Shown: positions 48,467-58,321, counted from the stretch's first letter. The stretch: 64,000 nucleotides of DNA from Bosea sp. PAMC 26642 (GCF_001562255.1 NZ_CP014301.1:4309501-4373500); one strand, 5' to 3'. Program-made: numbers and translations. Notes: generated by a model not told the origin, from the letters alone.

Positions 48467-49960
48467 CTAGTCGAAGCCCATGAAATTCGGGCTGTCACGT
48501 AATTTCGGCGCACGCTCAAGCCTTGCAATGTCCGGAACCGGGCGGGCGGTCAGCGGGTCGCCGGCCAAGAGTGACTCCAGTGCGGCCGCGACCGCAAGCA
48601 CCTTCGCGTCGCCGCCGCGTGGGCCGACGATCTGCAGGCCGAATGGCATCCCGTTGCGATCGAGCCCGACGGGGAGCGAGATCGCCGGATGGCCGACATT
48701 GGTCACGGCATAGGCCATGGCGAGCCAGTGGAAATAGGTTCGGGTCGGCTTGCCGTCGATCTCGGCCGGGTAGAGTTCCGACCATGGCCGCGGGCTCAGC
48801 GTGACCGCAGGCGTCAGGATGACGTCGTAGCCGCCGAAGAAGCGCTGCCAGTTCTTGTAGAGCACCGTCTGTTGTTTGAGTGCGCGGGTGATGTCGAGCG
48901 CGTTGTAGCGGAGTCCTTCCTCGACATTGGCGCGCACATTGGGGCCGACGAGCTCCGGCGTATCGCGCACCCGCTCATGCATGGCGGCCAGGAACGACAC
49001 CGCACGCAGCACCTCGAAGGTCTCGTCCGCGCCTGTGCAGTCGGGCGTCGCCTCCTCCGTCACGGCGAAGACCGAGGAAAAGGCGGCGATCTTGTCGGCG
49101 AAAACCTCGCGAATATGCGTCTCCGTCGGAGCGAAGCCGAAATCGGGCGTGACCGCGACCTTGAGCGAAGCAAGGTCGATCGTGTCCGGCCTTGCGAAAT
49201 CCTCCGGGCGGCGCACCTGCCTGCCATGGATCGTCGTCGCCAGCGGATCGCAGGCATCGTCGCCGACCATGGCCGAGAGCAGCAGGCATAGATCGGGGAC
49301 GGTACGCGCCATCGGGCCAAGCACACTCAGCGGATTCCAGCCGAGCGGGCGCTTTTCGCTCGGCACAAGGCCAGGCGACGGCCGGAAGCCGACGATGCCG
49401 TTATAGGCGGCGGGGTTGCGCAGGGAACCGCCGGTGTCGGACCCGGTCGCGATCGGCACCATGCCGGTCGCGAGCGCCACGCCCGAGCCGCCCGATGAGC
49501 CCGCCGCGCATTTCATCGGATCGAACGGATTTCCCGTCGCGCCGTAGACCGCGTTGCGGGTATTGGCGCCGGCGCCCCATTCCGGTGTGTTGGTCTTGCC
49601 GAGCACGATCGCGCCGGCCTTGCGGGTCTTGGCGACGATGAGCTGGTCCTCCGTCGGCACGAAATCGGCGAAGAGCGGGCTGCCATAGGTCGTGCGCAGG
49701 CCCGCGACGTTCTCCAGATCCTTCACACCCAAGGGCAGGCCATGCAGCGCGCCGAGCGGCTCGCCACGCATGGTTGCTTCGTCGGCCGCAGCGGCGGCCT
49801 CGCGAGCCCGCTCGTCGTCACGCGCGACCATGGCGTTCACCGCGGGATCGACAGCATCGATGCGGCGTATGCAGCTTTCGACGAGTTCGCGGGCGGATAA
49901 TTTCTTGGTGCCGATCAGGGCGCGCGCGTCCACGGCGCCGAGATCACAGGGTTCGGTCAC
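48467..49960 (-). CDS. Amidase (amidase signature family)
   Basis: A 497-residue amidase signature enzyme. The Ser-Ser-Lys triad is visible as Lys in LPLGVKDLENVAGL, Ser in AAGSSGGSGVALATG and the nucleophile region TGSDTGGSLRNPA. It hydrolyses a C-N amide bond; the substrate is unknown. The start GTG 49960 is preceded by AAGGAAGG about 8 bases upstream; the in-frame ATG 49984 would add eight residues and lacks such a site. It appears to be the first gene of a two-gene unit with the binding protein at 46829-48415. It is not GatA, since gatB/gatC are absent here. Confidence 0.9.
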   Translation of the reverse strand: MTEPCDLGAVDARALIGTKKLSARELVESCIRRIDAVDPAVNAMVARDDERAREAAAAADEATMRGEPLGALHGLPLGVKDLENVAGLRTTYGSPLFADFVPTEDQLIVAKTRKAGAIVLGKTNTPEWGAGANTRNAVYGATGNPFDPMKCAAGSSGGSGVALATGMVPIATGSDTGGSLRNPAAYNGIVGFRPSPGLVPSEKRPLGWNPLSVLGPMARTVPDLCLLLSAMVGDDACDPLATTIHGRQVRRPEDFARPDTIDLASLKVAVTPDFGFAPTETHIREVFADKIAAFSSVFAVTEEATPDCTGADETFEVLRAVSFLAAMHERVRDTPELVGPNVRANVEEGLRYNALDITRALKQQTVLYKNWQRFFGGYDVILTPAVTLSPRPWSELYPAEIDGKPTRTYFHWLAMAYAVTNVGHPAISLPVGLDRNGMPFGLQIVGPRGGDAKVLAVAAALESLLAGDPLTARPVPDIARLERAPKLRDSPNFMGFD

Positions 49961-50176
49961 GAGATAAGCCTTCCTTGACGACATCTGGGCTGCCAGCGCG
50001 GATGCTATGCCGGGACTGGCGAGGCTGTCAGCAAGCAATGTGCCAGTCTGCGCATCGATCGGCCTGTGCAGTTGTTGAATGGGGCCGCCCCGGTCCGGTG
50101 ATTTTCACGGAACAGTTGGGGTGCGCTGCCGTTGCTCTCACGGGAAACACGCAAGCAAAATATGGGAGATGGGGCG

Positions 50177-50467
50177 ATGACCACCGATCCGATCGGCAAA
50201 CCACCAACCGATGCGCCGGCAACCTACCGCACGCCGCAGCGACCGGGGCAAACGGGAGCGCAGGAGCAGCGACGCGCTGGCCCCAACCCGCTCTCGACGC
50301 ATGCGACGGGGCCGCATGCGCCTTATGAAAAGGATGACCCCGACGGCTTCGCAGCGGTCAAGAATGCCGGTCCCGGTGAACCCGAGGCGGCAAAGGCGCC
50401 GCCCAGAAAGGGGCTTGATGGCGACGATTTCACGATCATCGACGGGAGCGCGAGGCCCAAACGCTAG
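50177..50467 (+). CDS. Small disordered protein, unknown
   Basis: A 96-residue protein rich in Pro, Ala, Gly, Asp and Lys, starting MTTDPIGKPPTDAPATYRTP and ending with the ordered-looking GLDGDDFTIIDGSARPKR. GGGAG about 8-12 bases before ATG 50177 supports the start; ATG 50162 is also in frame. No membrane segment, cysteine or family is recognisable. It may be a regulatory or stress-related disordered protein. Its composition gives it little protein-like complexity, so doubt remains. Confidence 0.55.
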   Translation: MTTDPIGKPPTDAPATYRTPQRPGQTGAQEQRRAGPNPLSTHATGPHAPYEKDDPDGFAAVKNAGPGEPEAAKAPPRKGLDGDDFTIIDGSARPKR

Positions 50468-50693
50468 AGGCCGCCGTCAGGAAGCACCGATCGGTCAGAG
50501 GTCTGATTGGCATTTCATCTTCCCGGCGTCCCACGACGTGGCTTCAGCCTCGAACCTGCGCGAAGACCGGTGATCCGAAGGCGATCGGATCGACCATGGC
50601 TTCGGGTTCGTCTTTTGATGAAGGAACAAAGTACGCCGTTTCGCCTTTAAAAGCCGCAGCAGCGTGGGCCGCTGACAGACACATGCAGGCATC

Positions 50694-52643
50694 GTGGCAA
50701 ACAACACTCGCTCGCTAGGCTCCGAAATGACACTTGCTTCGCCACAACGTCGTCCAGCGGCTGAAGGTTCAGCTGGGCTCGAGAGCGTGGCAATGGGTGT
50801 GTTGATCATCGCGACGCTTTACGTGGGGCGCGAGGTCTTCGTCCCGGTAGCGTTGGCGATTCTGTTCAGTTTTGTCCTCGCCCCTCTCGTTAAACTTCTA
50901 CAAAAGCTTCGTTTGCCGCGATCGATCGCGGTGATCAGCGTGGTGCTGTGTGCTTTTGCGATCATCGTCGGCCTGGCGATGGCCATGGCCAGCCAGGCGA
51001 CCCAATTGGTCGGAGACCTGCCGATCTATCAGAATACCATACGGGAGAAGATCGCCTCCCTGAGGGGCGCCGGCCCTGGAGCAGGCGTGCTCTCGCGTGC
51101 GGCCGATGTACTTCAGGACCTCAGCAAGGAGCTCGACAGGCCAAACGCCGCGCCAGCACAGCTGCCGTCAGCGGCCCCGGAAAACAGACCGATCCCCGTC
51201 GAGGTTCACCAACCTCGCCCCGGCGCGCTCGAGACCTTGCGCGCCTTTCTGACGCCTCTCATTCAACCGCTGACCACGACGGGTCTCGTTCTGATCTTCG
51301 TCGTGTTCATCCTGCTCAAGCGCGAGGATCTTCGAAACCGCTTCATCCGGTTGACGGGTACATATGACCTGCAGAAAACCACTGCGGCGTTCGACGACGC
51401 TGGAAAGCGCCTGAGCCGACTATTTCTGACCCAGTTGTTGTTGAATTCCGGCTTTGGAGTACTCATCGGCACAGGTCTGTGGCTTATCGGCGTTCCCAGC
51501 GCGCTTCTTTGGGGCATCCTCGCTGCGATCCTGAGATTCGTGCCCTATTTGGGCGCCGTTCTCTCGGCGATTTTTCCGATGGTGATCGCCGCCGCCGTGG
51601 ATCCTGGATGGACCATGCTGGCCTGGACGGCCGGCCTCTTCCTGATCGCCGAACCTCTTGCCGGGCATGTCGTCGAGCCTCTTGTCTATGGTCGCTCGAC
51701 GGGGCTGTCGCCCGTCGCTATCATCGTCGCCGCAACGTTGTGGACCTGGCTGTGGGGCCCGGTCGGGTTGGTCCTGGCCACGCCCTTGACAGTCTGTCTC
51801 GTCGTGCTTGGCCGCCATGTCGACCGCCTGGAATTTCTGGATGTGCTGCTGGGGGATCGGCCCCCCTTGTCGGCGCCGGAGATATTCTACCAGCGTGTCC
51901 TGGCTGGAGATCCTGCCGAGGCCGCCGACAAAGCCGAAGAGGTCCTCAAGGAGCGCTCTCTCTCGGCCTATTATGACGAGGTCGCGCTGGAGGGCCTGCG
52001 ACTGGCGGCGGCGGACGTGTCTCGTGGTGTTCTCGATCTGGGGCGCCAGTCGCAGATCCTGGATACGGTTCGCGAAGTGTTGGACGATCTTTCCGATCAC
52101 GATGATCTGAAACCCAGCTCCGGCGAAGTGACCACGGATGCGGAAGCGGGAGCAGCGGTGGACGAGACAAACGAGGCGGATGGGACCGCCGATTTGCCTA
52201 TCCTGGCGGGAGATCAGATCGACGAAGCTTTCCGCGGCGAAGGACGAATTGTCGTGATCGCCGCGCAGTCCAGCCTCGACGAAGCGGCGGCGTTGATGTT
52301 GGTCCAGATCCTGGGAAAGCATGGCCTGTCGGCGCGCGCGCTACCCCCCGACACCTTGTCGACCACGAAGTTGTCGGCGCTTGTTCAGTCCGAGCCTGCT
52401 TTGGTCTGTCTCTGTTATTTGAACAGGGAAAGCGTGGCCCACATGCGTTATGCGACCAAGCGCTTGCGTCGACGACTGCCCTCCATCACCGTTATTCTGG
52501 CTTCGTTCTCGGCACAGCCGAGCGCCGGCGGCCTCGGTGAAGCAACCCTTGCCGATCACATCGAGACGACGCTGCGAGGCGCCAGCAAAGCTTGCATAGA
52601 TCGCGCGTCCGTCGGCCCACAAGCTCTGGTCAGTGCTCAATGA
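50694..52643 (+). CDS. AI-2E family (PerM/UPF0118) transporter with extra C-terminal domain
   Basis: A 649-residue membrane protein. Residues 1-385 are a PerM-type transporter with about eight hydrophobic segments (for example FVPVALAILFSFVLAPLVKL and LVLATPLTVCLVVLG). Residues 385-649 are cytoplasmic and absent from most PerM proteins: helical EVLKERSLSAYYDEVALEGL, an acidic linker, then an alpha/beta domain beginning GRIVVIAAQSSLDEAAALML, reminiscent of a cobalamin- or nucleotide-binding Rossmann fold. The start is GTG 50694, with ATG 50727 as an alternative. It overlaps the dnaE2 stop region by 7 bases on the other strand. The transported molecule is unknown. Confidence 0.85.
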   Translation: MANNTRSLGSEMTLASPQRRPAAEGSAGLESVAMGVLIIATLYVGREVFVPVALAILFSFVLAPLVKLLQKLRLPRSIAVISVVLCAFAIIVGLAMAMASQATQLVGDLPIYQNTIREKIASLRGAGPGAGVLSRAADVLQDLSKELDRPNAAPAQLPSAAPENRPIPVEVHQPRPGALETLRAFLTPLIQPLTTTGLVLIFVVFILLKREDLRNRFIRLTGTYDLQKTTAAFDDAGKRLSRLFLTQLLLNSGFGVLIGTGLWLIGVPSALLWGILAAILRFVPYLGAVLSAIFPMVIAAAVDPGWTMLAWTAGLFLIAEPLAGHVVEPLVYGRSTGLSPVAIIVAATLWTWLWGPVGLVLATPLTVCLVVLGRHVDRLEFLDVLLGDRPPLSAPEIFYQRVLAGDPAEAADKAEEVLKERSLSAYYDEVALEGLRLAAADVSRGVLDLGRQSQILDTVREVLDDLSDHDDLKPSSGEVTTDAEAGAAVDETNEADGTADLPILAGDQIDEAFRGEGRIVVIAAQSSLDEAAALMLVQILGKHGLSARALPPDTLSTTKLSALVQSEPALVCLCYLNRESVAHMRYATKRLRRRLPSITVILASFSAQPSAGGLGEATLADHIETTLRGASKACIDRASVGPQALVSAQ

Positions 52644-55600
52644 AAATCCCGCGACTTCGGCATGATCTGGACATTGCGCGGGTGGCGTTGGCGTGGGATT
52701 GGCGGATTTTGAATTTCGTCGGCCCGGGTCATCGCAATCTCGGCGCGGTGCGTGTCGGATAGGCTCAGGAGATCGGCGGTTCGGTCGAGGACGCGCTGCG
52801 CCATCAGATGTGTCACGCCTTCGGGGCTTTTCTGAACCCTGCCTTCGACGAGCAGCAGGCGTGCGCCCATGACTTCGCGCCGGTAGCGCTCGAACAGGCG
52901 TGCCCAGAGCACGACATTGGTGACGCCGGTCTCGTCCTCCAGCGTGACGAAGATCGCCTTGCCGTTGCCGGGGCGCTGGCGCACCAGCACGATGCCTGCG
53001 GTTCGCACGAAAGCGGCATCCGCCTTCGCCTCGGTTTCCTGGCTGCTGAGAATGCCTTCCCGTCTGAAGCGCGGCCGTAGCAGGCCCATGGGATGGCCTT
53101 TCAGGGACAAGCGCGCCGTCTGGTAGTCGGCGACGACATGCTCGGCCAGCGCCATGGCCGGCAGCCTCATGTCCGGCTCCTCTCCGAGTTCACGCGCCTG
53201 CGCCACGGCAAAGAGCGGCAGGGCTTCATCATCCGGCAGGCGCCGCACGGCCCAGAGCGCCTCACGCCGATCCATGCCGATCGAGCGGAACGCATCGGCA
53301 TCGGCCAGCAGGCGCATGGCGCGTGCCGGAAGACCGGCACGCCGGGCAAGGCCTTCGACATCGGCATAGCCGGCCTGGCGCGCATTGGAGAGGCGGGTGG
53401 CCCATTCCTCGGTGAAACCCTCGATCTGGCGAAAGCCGAGGCGAAGGGCGAGCGCTCCTTGCACGTCGCGCTCCAGCGCATTGTCCCAATCGCTGGCATT
53501 TACGTCGATTGCGCGCGCCTCCACGCCGCCATTCTCACCCGCCTCCCGCACGATCTGCGCCGGCGCGTAAAATCCCATCGGCTGCGAGTTCAGCAGCGCG
53601 CAGGCGAAGGCCGCCGGATGGTGCTTCTTCAGCCAGGACGAGATGTAGACCAGCTTGGCGAAGGAGGCGGCGTGGCTCTCGGGAAAGCCGTAGCTGCCGA
53701 ACCCCTTGATCTGGTCGAAACAACGCTGGGCGAAGGCGCGTTCATAGCCGCGCGTGACCATGCGCTCGACCATCAGGTGCTCGTAATTGCCGATGGTGCC
53801 GTCATTGCGAAAGGTCGCCATCGCCTTGCGCAGGCCGTTGGCCTCGATGTCGGTGAATTTCGCCGCGACCATGGCGAGCTTCATCGCCTGCTCCTGGAAA
53901 AGCGGCACGCCCTTGGTCTTGTTCAGGACTTCGAATAGTTCGTTGGCAGGACCCTGATCGGGCAATGGCGCAGGATAGCTGACCTCCTCCAACCCGGCCC
54001 GGCGCCGCAGATAAGGATGCACCATGTCGCCCTGGATCGGCCCCGGCCTGACAATGGCGACCTGGATGACGAGATCGTAGAAGATGCGCGGCCTTAGCCT
54101 GGGCAGCATGTTCATCTGCGCCCGGCTCTCGACCTGGAAGACGCCGAGCGACTTGCCCTCGCAGAGCATGTCGTAGGTCGGCCCGTCATCGGCCCCGATA
54201 TCGGCCAGCCCAAGATCCTTGCCCTCATGCTCGCGCAGCAGGTCGAAGGCCTTTCGGATGCAGGTCAGCATGCCCAGCGCCAGCACGTCGACCTTCATCA
54301 GTTGGAGCGCGTCGATGTCGTCCTTGTCCCATTCGATGAAGGTACGGTCGGCCATCGCGGCATTGCCGATCGGGACCATCTCGTCGAGCCGGTTACGCGC
54401 CAGCACGAACCCGCCGACATGCTGCGAAAGGTGGCGGGGGAAGCCGAGCAGGCGGATGGCGAAATCGACGGCGCGGCGGATCGTCGGATTTGCCGGATCG
54501 AGCCCGGCCTGACGGATATGAGCATCACCGATCCCGGTGCCCCAACTGCCCCATTGCGTCGAGGCGATCCGCGCTGTGACATCCTCGGTCAGCCCCAGCG
54601 CCTTGCCGATGTCGCGGATGGCGCTGCGCGGCCGGTAGCGGATCACGGTTGCGGCGATGCCGGCCCGATGGCGCTTATATTTTTCGTAGATCCACTGGAT
54701 CACCTCCTCGCGCCGCTCATGCTCGAAATCGACGTCGATATCGGGCGGCTCGCGGCGCTCCTCGGAGAGGAAGCGCTCGAACAGCAGATTTCCCTCGGCG
54801 GGGTCGACCGCCGTGATGCCGAGCACATAGCAGACGGCGGAGTTGGCCGCCGAGCCGCGCCCTTGGCAAAGAATGCCACGGCTGTCGGCGAATTCGACGA
54901 TCTGACGAATGGTCAGGAAATAGCGCGCATAGTTGAGCTTGGCGATCAGCGCGAGTTCCTTGTCGAGCAGACTCCGCACCTCGTCTGGCACACCCAGCGG
55001 ATAGCGGATTTCGCCGCGACGCCTGACCAGTTCCTCGAGCCAGCTTTGAGCTTCCCAGCCGGGCGGCACCGGCTCGTCGGGGTATTCGTAGGTCAGTTCG
55101 CCAAGATCAAAATCGATCCGGCCGAGCAGATGGCCGGTTTCCTCGATCGCCTCTGGCGCATCGTGAAAAAGCCTGGCCATTTCCTGTGACGTCTTGAGAT
55201 GGCGCTCGGCATTGGCCTCGAGAAGGCGGCCGGCCCGATCGATGGTCGTGCCCTCGCGGATGCAGGTCAGCAGATCCTGAAGGTCGCGCTGTTCGGGCGC
55301 ATCATAGAGAACGTCGTTGGTCGCCAGCAGCGGCGTGCGGGTCGCGGCCGCGATCGCCTTCAGGCGCGCAAGGCGGCGGCGATCGTCGCCGCGTCGATGC
55401 ATGGCGGCCCCGAGCCAGATAGCGCCGGGAGCGGCCTCGTCGAGCCGGGCAAGAAGCGCCGGCAGGTCGTCGAGGCTGCGCGCCGGCATCAGAACGAGCA
55501 GGAGATCACGCGCGTCGGTAAGCAGATCGTCGAGGATGAGACGGCATTCGCCCTTCTTCACCCCTGGCTTGAGGTTGCCATGGCTGAGCAGGCTGCAAAG

Positions 55601-55996
55601 CCGGCCCCAGCCCGTCCGATTGGCCGGATAGACGACGATGTCGGGCGTGCCGTCGGCAAAGACCAACCGGGTGCCGGTGACGAGTTTGAAGGCTTGCGCC
55701 ATCGCCTTGAGATGTTCGGGCGTGAAGGGCAGATCGGCGAAGGCCGGGTTCTCCAGCCAGAGATATTCGCCGGGGCTGCCGCCCTCGCGGATCTTTTCGG
55801 GTGCGGGCAGGCCATGCTCGCGCAACTCCTTCAGGGCGCTCCAGGCCCTGACCACACCCGCCATCGTGTTGCGGTCGGCGATGCCCAGTCCAGCATGGCC
55901 GAGCAGCAGCGCCGTCAGGACCAGGTTCGGCCCCGGCGAGGCGGCGCGCAGGAAGGAAAAATTGGTCGCGGCTGCCAGTTCGGCATAGCTCGTCAT
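52637..55996 (-). CDS. dnaE2: Error-prone DNA polymerase DnaE2 (ImuC)
   Basis: A 1119-residue C-family DNA polymerase. The catalytic aspartates are in EPPDIDVDFEHERREEV. The PHP domain starts TSYAELAAATNFSFLRAASP, without the full metal ligands of replicative DnaE1, and the C-terminus has an OB fold (GNGKAIFVTLEDETGVTNVV). It is the polymerase of the SOS mutasome and works with ImuA and ImuB. The ATG overlaps the imuB stop by four bases (ATGA). It is last in the operon and convergent with the AI-2E gene, with a 7-base overlap. Confidence 0.97.
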   Translation of the reverse strand: MTSYAELAAATNFSFLRAASPGPNLVLTALLLGHAGLGIADRNTMAGVVRAWSALKELREHGLPAPEKIREGGSPGEYLWLENPAFADLPFTPEHLKAMAQAFKLVTGTRLVFADGTPDIVVYPANRTGWGRLCSLLSHGNLKPGVKKGECRLILDDLLTDARDLLLVLMPARSLDDLPALLARLDEAAPGAIWLGAAMHRRGDDRRRLARLKAIAAATRTPLLATNDVLYDAPEQRDLQDLLTCIREGTTIDRAGRLLEANAERHLKTSQEMARLFHDAPEAIEETGHLLGRIDFDLGELTYEYPDEPVPPGWEAQSWLEELVRRRGEIRYPLGVPDEVRSLLDKELALIAKLNYARYFLTIRQIVEFADSRGILCQGRGSAANSAVCYVLGITAVDPAEGNLLFERFLSEERREPPDIDVDFEHERREEVIQWIYEKYKRHRAGIAATVIRYRPRSAIRDIGKALGLTEDVTARIASTQWGSWGTGIGDAHIRQAGLDPANPTIRRAVDFAIRLLGFPRHLSQHVGGFVLARNRLDEMVPIGNAAMADRTFIEWDKDDIDALQLMKVDVLALGMLTCIRKAFDLLREHEGKDLGLADIGADDGPTYDMLCEGKSLGVFQVESRAQMNMLPRLRPRIFYDLVIQVAIVRPGPIQGDMVHPYLRRRAGLEEVSYPAPLPDQGPANELFEVLNKTKGVPLFQEQAMKLAMVAAKFTDIEANGLRKAMATFRNDGTIGNYEHLMVERMVTRGYERAFAQRCFDQIKGFGSYGFPESHAASFAKLVYISSWLKKHHPAAFACALLNSQPMGFYAPAQIVREAGENGGVEARAIDVNASDWDNALERDVQGALALRLGFRQIEGFTEEWATRLSNARQAGYADVEGLARRAGLPARAMRLLADADAFRSIGMDRREALWAVRRLPDDEALPLFAVAQARELGEEPDMRLPAMALAEHVVADYQTARLSLKGHPMGLLRPRFRREGILSSQETEAKADAAFVRTAGIVLVRQRPGNGKAIFVTLEDETGVTNVVLWARLFERYRREVMGARLLLVEGRVQKSPEGVTHLMAQRVLDRTADLLSLSDTHRAEIAMTRADEIQNPPIPRQRHPRNVQIMPKSRDFH

Positions 55997-57540
55997 GCGA
56001 ACAGCCCATGCAGGAACCAGCGCGGTGGTCCTTCATCCCGCTCATAGAGTCCCGCCCGGAACAGCCAGAACCGGCGGCCCAGCGCATCCTCGACACGGTA
56101 ATAATCGCGCGTCGGCTCTGCAGGGCCATCGCGCCACCATTCCGGCGCGATCCGCTCGGGACCTTCGGCGCGGGCGATCTCGTGCAAAACGCGCCTCCAA
56201 CGAAAGCGCAGCGGCGGGCCATCGGGCACCTGCGCCAGGGTTTCGATCGGCTGCGGTGGCTCGAACAGCTGGAGCGGGCGCGAGGGTGGTCCGCTCGGCT
56301 CCGGCGCAGGCCAGGCGATCCTGGCAGCAAGCGGCGCAGCGACCGGGACAGCCTTTGCCTCGCGGCGTGGATCGTGGCTGTCCTGCGCAACGAAGTGCAG
56401 CACACGGTCGCGGCCGAACCGGGCAACCAGCCGGTCGACCAGATCGGCGACCGCGTCGTCCTCCACGGCATGGCCATCGAGGCTCGGCTGATGGGTGTTC
56501 AAGGGTTCGCAGATCGGGACGCCGAGGCGGATGGCGTCGAAGCCGAAACCGGGGTCGAGCGGGTCCGACAACGTCTCGATGCGCTCGCGATAGATCCGCA
56601 ACAAGGCTTTTGCGTCCCGCGACGGCCGGCCCGTCTCGACCTTGAGCCGCCGAACTGCGCCATCGCTGCGGAAAAAGCTGAACTCGAAGGCCCGCCCGCC
56701 TTCGCCGCGCTGTTCAAGTACGCGGCCGGCATCCGTGATCAGCCGCACCACGACCTCCTCCAGCCCCGCCATATCCAGCAGCGGCTCGGTGAAATGCCGC
56801 TCGACCATGCAGGCCGGCGGCGGTCGCAGCGGCGTGATGCGCGCATCCTCCCGGCCCAGCGTCCGCCGGAGCCGGACCGCCAGATCCTCGCCGAAGCGGG
56901 CCGACAGCGCGCTCGACGGACGATCGGCCAGATCGCCCACGGTTTTCAGCCCGGCGCGGGACAAGGCGATGACAGTCTCTGCGCTGATCTCCAGCGCAGC
57001 GGCCGGCAGTGGACGGATCACGGTCTCATCCTCGACTACGGGAACGATGCCGCCCGCTCCGAATCGCGAGAGCGCGTGGGCAGCCTCGGGCGTGCTCATG
57101 ATGGCGGCTCGATGAGCGAGGCCACCCCGGCGCAGATACCCGGCGATCAACGCCAACAGAGGCGCCTCACCACCGAAGAGATGGGCGCATCCGGTGATGT
57201 CGAGCACTAGGCCGTGAGGCGGATCGAGCGCGACCAGCGGCGTGAAACGGTCGCAGAAAGCTGCAAGCCGATCGATCAGGCGCTGATCGGCGTGGCGGTC
57301 CGCATCGACCGCGACGAGATCGGGAATTCGGGCGCGCGCATCGGCCAGCGTCAATCCGCGCGCAAGACCCAGCCGAACGGCGTTCGCGTCGCAATCGACG
57401 AGGCGCAATGCGTTGTTTTGAGTCTCGACCACGACTCGCGGTGCCTCACCCGGCCTGACGGAGCCCATTGCTCCGCATTGCCTCTTCAGCCGGTCGGTCG
57501 GCAGGAAAGGAAACCACAAAGCCAGATAACGGCGGGACAT
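55993..57540 (-). CDS. imuB: ImuB, inactive Y-family polymerase of the SOS mutasome
   Basis: A 515-residue Y-family-like protein. The N-terminus MSRRYLALWFPFLPTDRLKR is the typical ImuB start, and the usual catalytic acidic residues of DinB are missing; the protein serves as the clamp-binding hub between ImuA and DnaE2. An open frame extends 63 codons upstream but overlaps imuA and is not conserved. Its first 95 bases overlap the end of imuA in another frame. It ends four bases into dnaE2. The last residues (WFLHGLFA) are family-typical. Confidence 0.94.
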   Translation of the reverse strand: MSRRYLALWFPFLPTDRLKRQCGAMGSVRPGEAPRVVVETQNNALRLVDCDANAVRLGLARGLTLADARARIPDLVAVDADRHADQRLIDRLAAFCDRFTPLVALDPPHGLVLDITGCAHLFGGEAPLLALIAGYLRRGGLAHRAAIMSTPEAAHALSRFGAGGIVPVVEDETVIRPLPAAALEISAETVIALSRAGLKTVGDLADRPSSALSARFGEDLAVRLRRTLGREDARITPLRPPPACMVERHFTEPLLDMAGLEEVVVRLITDAGRVLEQRGEGGRAFEFSFFRSDGAVRRLKVETGRPSRDAKALLRIYRERIETLSDPLDPGFGFDAIRLGVPICEPLNTHQPSLDGHAVEDDAVADLVDRLVARFGRDRVLHFVAQDSHDPRREAKAVPVAAPLAARIAWPAPEPSGPPSRPLQLFEPPQPIETLAQVPDGPPLRFRWRRVLHEIARAEGPERIAPEWWRDGPAEPTRDYYRVEDALGRRFWLFRAGLYERDEGPPRWFLHGLFA

Positions 57541-58291
57541 GGGCAGGTCTCTTCGGGCTTGCGGCTCTTTCGGGAAAGGCGGGTTGCTCCTGGAAGGATT
57601 GTCGGTCACGGCACCACTCCACACGCCACTCACGCTCACTGACGCCGCCGCGATGGCGCAGCAGCCTGATTTTGAAAGCCGGATCGCCCGGTGCATTGGC
57701 CTCCAGGGCCCGCGATGGCAGGGCCGCAACTTGCCAGCGGGTGTTGGCGGCGCTGGCCTGCCGTCCGGATGAAGCCCTCAGCAGCACCGTCGTAACGCCG
57801 GAGGCCTCAGCCGCCAGCGCCAGCCGGCGGCTGGCTGTCAGATCGAGCAGACGCGGCTCGCCCCAAAGCTCGATCAGCACCGCCCCCAGCGCCGAACAAC
57901 GCGCAGCCTCGGCTCCGGCTCGCAGCACGCCCGCCGCATCTCGCGCGCGCACCAGCAGGATGCGGGAGGGATCGAGACCGAGTCCGATAAGCCCGGGCGG
58001 ATGCAGGCGCCCCGTCTCGGCATCGAGAAAATCCTGCCTGACCCACAGGATCGGGCGGTTCTGAGCGGCCCTGATCCCCAGCCCCACGGAAAACCCGGTC
58101 GCGGCGGCAAGGTCGGGCGTACCTCCCGCATAAACCTCATGCAGAGCAGCGCGCGCGATGCCGCCGCCGAGCGGCATGTCGAGAACCGAGGCGCCAAACG
58201 TCACCTGCGCCCCAACGGCACGCCCGGAGCGCAGCGCAGCCTCGGCAAGGCTGCATCGCAGATCGGCCAGGAGCTTGTTGTTCGAGGGCAT
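57446..58291 (-). CDS. imuA: ImuA, RecA-like SOS mutagenesis protein
   Basis: A 281-residue ImuA. The N-terminal region has VLDMPLGGGIARAALHEVYA, a degenerate RecA-like nucleotide-site region, and the central sheet reads RPILWVRQD and RILLVRARD. It is a partner of ImuB in translesion synthesis and first gene of imuA-imuB-dnaE2. The LexA box GTTC-N7-GTTC lies 16-30 bases upstream of ATG 58291. Its last 95 bases also encode the start of ImuB. Confidence 0.93.
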   Translation of the reverse strand: MPSNNKLLADLRCSLAEAALRSGRAVGAQVTFGASVLDMPLGGGIARAALHEVYAGGTPDLAAATGFSVGLGIRAAQNRPILWVRQDFLDAETGRLHPPGLIGLGLDPSRILLVRARDAAGVLRAGAEAARCSALGAVLIELWGEPRLLDLTASRRLALAAEASGVTTVLLRASSGRQASAANTRWQVAALPSRALEANAPGDPAFKIRLLRHRGGVSEREWRVEWCRDRQSFQEQPAFPERAASPKRPAHVPPLSGFVVSFPADRPAEEAMRSNGLRQAG

Positions 58292-58306
58292 GTGGACAAG
58301 ACCAAT

Positions 58307-58321
58307 GTTCGCTATTTGTTC
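58307..58321 (-). promoter_or_regulatory. LexA (SOS) box of the imuA-imuB-dnaE2 operon
   Basis: GTTC-GCTATTT-GTTC, an exact alphaproteobacterial LexA direct repeat (GTTC-N7-GTTC), read GAAC-N7-GAAC on the coding strand. It lies 16-30 bases before the imuA start codon, so LexA bound there would block transcription until DNA damage. Confidence 0.88.
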
